A DNA stretch of 7,890 nucleotides from contig DMAO01000053.1 in NCBI GenBank assembly GCA_003446545.1, forward strand, positions 1 to 7,890, read 5' to 3'. Source of the stretch: Sphaerochaeta sp. GTDB lineage: Bacteria; Spirochaetota; Spirochaetia; Sphaerochaetales; Sphaerochaetaceae. The translations under genes and the position numbers were made by a program. Within the stretch, counting starts at the first letter, position 1. Each line of letters begins with the position of its first letter. The notes under the pieces are model-generated. The model searched no databases, had not been told where the DNA came from, and was given only the letters and a program-made list of their open reading frames with translations. Of the stretch, positions 6,759 to 7,890 are shown piece by piece.

Positions 6759-7125
6759 GTCTCGTATGTAGGATTGCAATACCCACACTTAAGGCAACAA
6801 GCTGGAAGAAGTAGTAGCATCCGGTTACGATCCAATCGAATACTGTCTTTGGATTGTTTGCAAGGAAATAGCCCACCATAGAGAGGGCGGCAACACCTGA
6901 GGAAATACTAATGGGGAGGGTGAATTTTGCAGACATTAGGGAACCAACCACCAACAGGACCAGACCGATGAGGGAGAGAAGCGCATATTCCATCTCCTGA
7001 AGCGCACTACCCCCGTTGCCCTTTCCGAGCAGGGCTCCGATGAGAAAAAAGAGCAGGGGTGTAAATAGGGCAAAGCCTACGAGCATCACCCCTGCTGAGA
7101 GGAGGATGGTCCCGGCATTCTTCAT
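6751..7125 (-). CDS. Small integral membrane protein, unknown function
   Basis: The 124 residues hold about four hydrophobic segments: roughly 6-33, 46-65, 68-89 and 96-119. The first is followed by a glycine- and lysine-containing loop (GKGNGGSALQEME), and the last by a short tail (HTRQA). There is no cleavable signal peptide, catalytic motif, or family signature that I recognise. The ATG overlaps the stop of the kinase-like gene as ATGA, so the two are almost certainly co-translated; GGAA shortly upstream is a modest ribosome site. The tight coupling suggests a shared role or shared dosage with the kinase-like protein, but nothing in the sequence says what it is. Codon style resembles the neighbours, with no sign of transfer. 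Confidence 0.8.
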   Translation of the reverse strand: MKNAGTILLSAGVMLVGFALFTPLLFFLIGALLGKGNGGSALQEMEYALLSLIGLVLLVVGSLMSAKFTLPISISSGVAALSMVGYFLANNPKTVFDWIVTGCYYFFQLVALSVGIAILHTRQA

Positions 7126-7769
7126 ACCGTTTCCAGCATTTTCTCTACATGCTTGAACAGCAAGGGTTCGACCTCAATCGAACGGACAGAGCGATCGATA
7201 CCAAAGCGCTTGTTCTTCATAAGTGAGGCATAGGCAGAGGCGATACAGGGAACAGCATCGTCCGCTTTGATGAAATCTGTGTTCAGGACAATGTCATACA
7301 TGCTTGCATCATTTGCATTGAAGTTTAGATCCGATTCTATGAACGAGGTGCGAATCTGGTCATACTTGCGTAACAGCTCTTCCCCCTCAGGCCTCTTCAA
7401 CCCATGCTCCTTCATCTTCCTGTCGACCCGTAGGTCAAAAGGGGCTTGGATACGTACATTGAGCACATCAGTATAGCCCTGAAAGAGGCCAAAGCCACCC
7501 CGCCCAAGCATAACAACATCATCTGCCTTGGCAACAGCATTCATAGCCCGGATGAGGAAATCGACGGTGCTTCCTCTTTGCCGGTCAAAACGTTCCCAGA
7601 AATTCGGTTTGGAATCGTAGACCTCATCAAAATAACTGAAGCCATATTCTCGCATGATCTTGCCGAGTTCCTGCTTGTCCACATACCTGAGACCCAGGTC
7701 CTTGGCAAGTTTTTTTCCTACATAGGTTCCTTCGCTTCCCATCTGACGCGAAATGGTAATGACGCCCAT
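7122..7769 (-). CDS. Cytidylate kinase-like family protein
   Basis: A P-loop nucleotide kinase of the cytidylate-kinase-like group (AAA_26 type), 215 residues from the chosen ATG. The frame runs further upstream to 7832, but AAGGAGGTG at 7781-7773 and the family start MGVITISRQ place the start at 7769. Motifs: ISRQMGSEGTYVGKKLA (7-23), where GSEGTYVGK takes the place of the P-loop; LGLRYVDKQEL, the region after the first helix; VVMLGRGGFGLF (85-96); an R/K-rich stretch RVDRKMKEHG (114-123) likely in the lid; and YDIVLNTD (158-165). Family members resemble Cmk, but their substrates are mostly unproven, so CMP phosphorylation should not be assumed. The protein looks cytosolic. It overlaps the downstream membrane protein gene by 4 nt and has its own promoter-like sequence. 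Confidence 0.85.
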   Translation of the reverse strand: MGVITISRQMGSEGTYVGKKLAKDLGLRYVDKQELGKIMREYGFSYFDEVYDSKPNFWERFDRQRGSTVDFLIRAMNAVAKADDVVMLGRGGFGLFQGYTDVLNVRIQAPFDLRVDRKMKEHGLKRPEGEELLRKYDQIRTSFIESDLNFNANDASMYDIVLNTDFIKADDAVPCIASAYASLMKNKRFGIDRSVRSIEVEPLLFKHVEKMLETV

Positions 7770-7785
7770 ACACACCTCCTTTGTA

Positions 7786-7812
7786 GTGTGAGAACGATTG
7801 ATCAGATCACAC
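7786..7812 (-). repeat. Inverted repeat in the leader of the kinase-like gene
   Basis: GTGTGA (7786-7791) and TCACAC (7807-7812) are inverted copies flanking 15 bases that include a TGATCA palindrome (7799-7804). If transcription starts near 7811, this would form a hairpin at the 5' end of the mRNA, ending just ahead of the ribosome site. It could equally be an operator overlapping the start. The spacing is too wide for a CRP-type site. Confidence 0.35.
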
Positions 7813-7816
7813 CTAT

Positions 7817-7845
7817 AGGGTAAACAGTACACTAGGCGCTGTCAA
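7817..7845 (-). promoter_or_regulatory. Putative sigma-70 promoter of the kinase-like gene
   Basis: On the minus strand a perfect TTGACA (7845-7840) is followed after 17 nt by TACCCT (7822-7817), which keeps the TA and final T of the -10 consensus. Transcription would start near 7811, giving a leader of about 40 nt that ends in a strong ribosome binding site. Confidence 0.55.
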
Positions 7846-7890
7846 GAAAGAGAGGGGGCTTTAGACTTTTATTCCCCAACGAAGCGAGAG
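7846..7890. other. Right-edge intergenic sequence, nothing assigned
   Basis: No open frame with a ribosome site and no convincing terminator is seen from the promoter to the window edge. GGGG and CCCC runs (7854-7858 and 7873-7876) could pair in a short stem, but the stem is only about four bases with a long loop. Confidence 0.4.

Noticed and set aside
7770..7832. Upstream start of the kinase-like gene with 21 extra residues
   Set aside because: The extension covers the likely promoter -10 region and leader, has no ribosome site, and is not part of the family; AAGGAGGTG precedes the ATG at 7769.
1..7890. Defence island, phage, insertion sequence or CRISPR
   Set aside because: Apart from the RhuM fragment, whose family often sits in variable regions, all genes are metabolic or unknown; no transposase, integrase, terminal inverted repeats, tRNA or repeat array was seen.

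Overview
The window is ordinary bacterial chromosome, dominated by an arginine-biosynthesis operon on the minus strand. Base composition is near balanced, genes are tightly packed, and Shine-Dalgarno sites are strong. The gene set cannot fix the organism. Protein style and the argC-argJ-argB-argD order would fit a free-living or gut spirochaete of the Sphaerochaeta type, but this is a low-confidence impression and a Firmicute-like origin is not excluded.

Layout from left to right: (1) the 3' end of a plus-strand RhuM-family gene that enters from the left edge, followed by a strong hairpin and a T-rich tract. (2) A minus-strand asnB (glutamine-hydrolysing asparagine synthetase), convergent with rhuM. 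(3) Upstream of asnB, a hairpin plus T-run that looks like the intrinsic terminator of the arginine operon. (4) argD, argB and argJ, then argC, all on the minus strand and transcribed in the order argC-argJ-argB-argD, with junctions of 13 nt, a 1-nt TGATG overlap, and 0 nt. (5) An AT-rich control region in front of argC with a TATAAT box and ARG-box-like palindromes, two of them exactly 21 bp apart centre to centre. (6) A second minus-strand unit: a cytidylate-kinase-like nucleotide kinase gene with its own promoter and strong ribosome binding site, coupled through ATGA to a small four-helix membrane protein.

How the genes work together: ArgJ makes N-acetylglutamate by transferring acetyl from N-acetylornithine, ArgB phosphorylates it, ArgC reduces it to the semialdehyde, and ArgD transaminates it to N-acetylornithine, which ArgJ deacetylates to ornithine. 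The four genes therefore encode a complete cyclic glutamate-to-ornithine route. The ornithine-to-arginine genes (argF, argG, argH) and argR are not in the window. ArgB carries the N-terminal helix and C-terminal signature of arginine-inhibited enzymes, so feedback control probably adds to transcriptional control. asnB follows argD across the terminator-like hairpin with almost no room for a promoter after it, so partial read-through or a promoter inside the argD 3' end is likely.

I found no CRISPR array, RNA gene, insertion sequence, or convincing undescribed system. The observations of most interest are regulatory: the argC operator layout and the hairpin in front of asnB.
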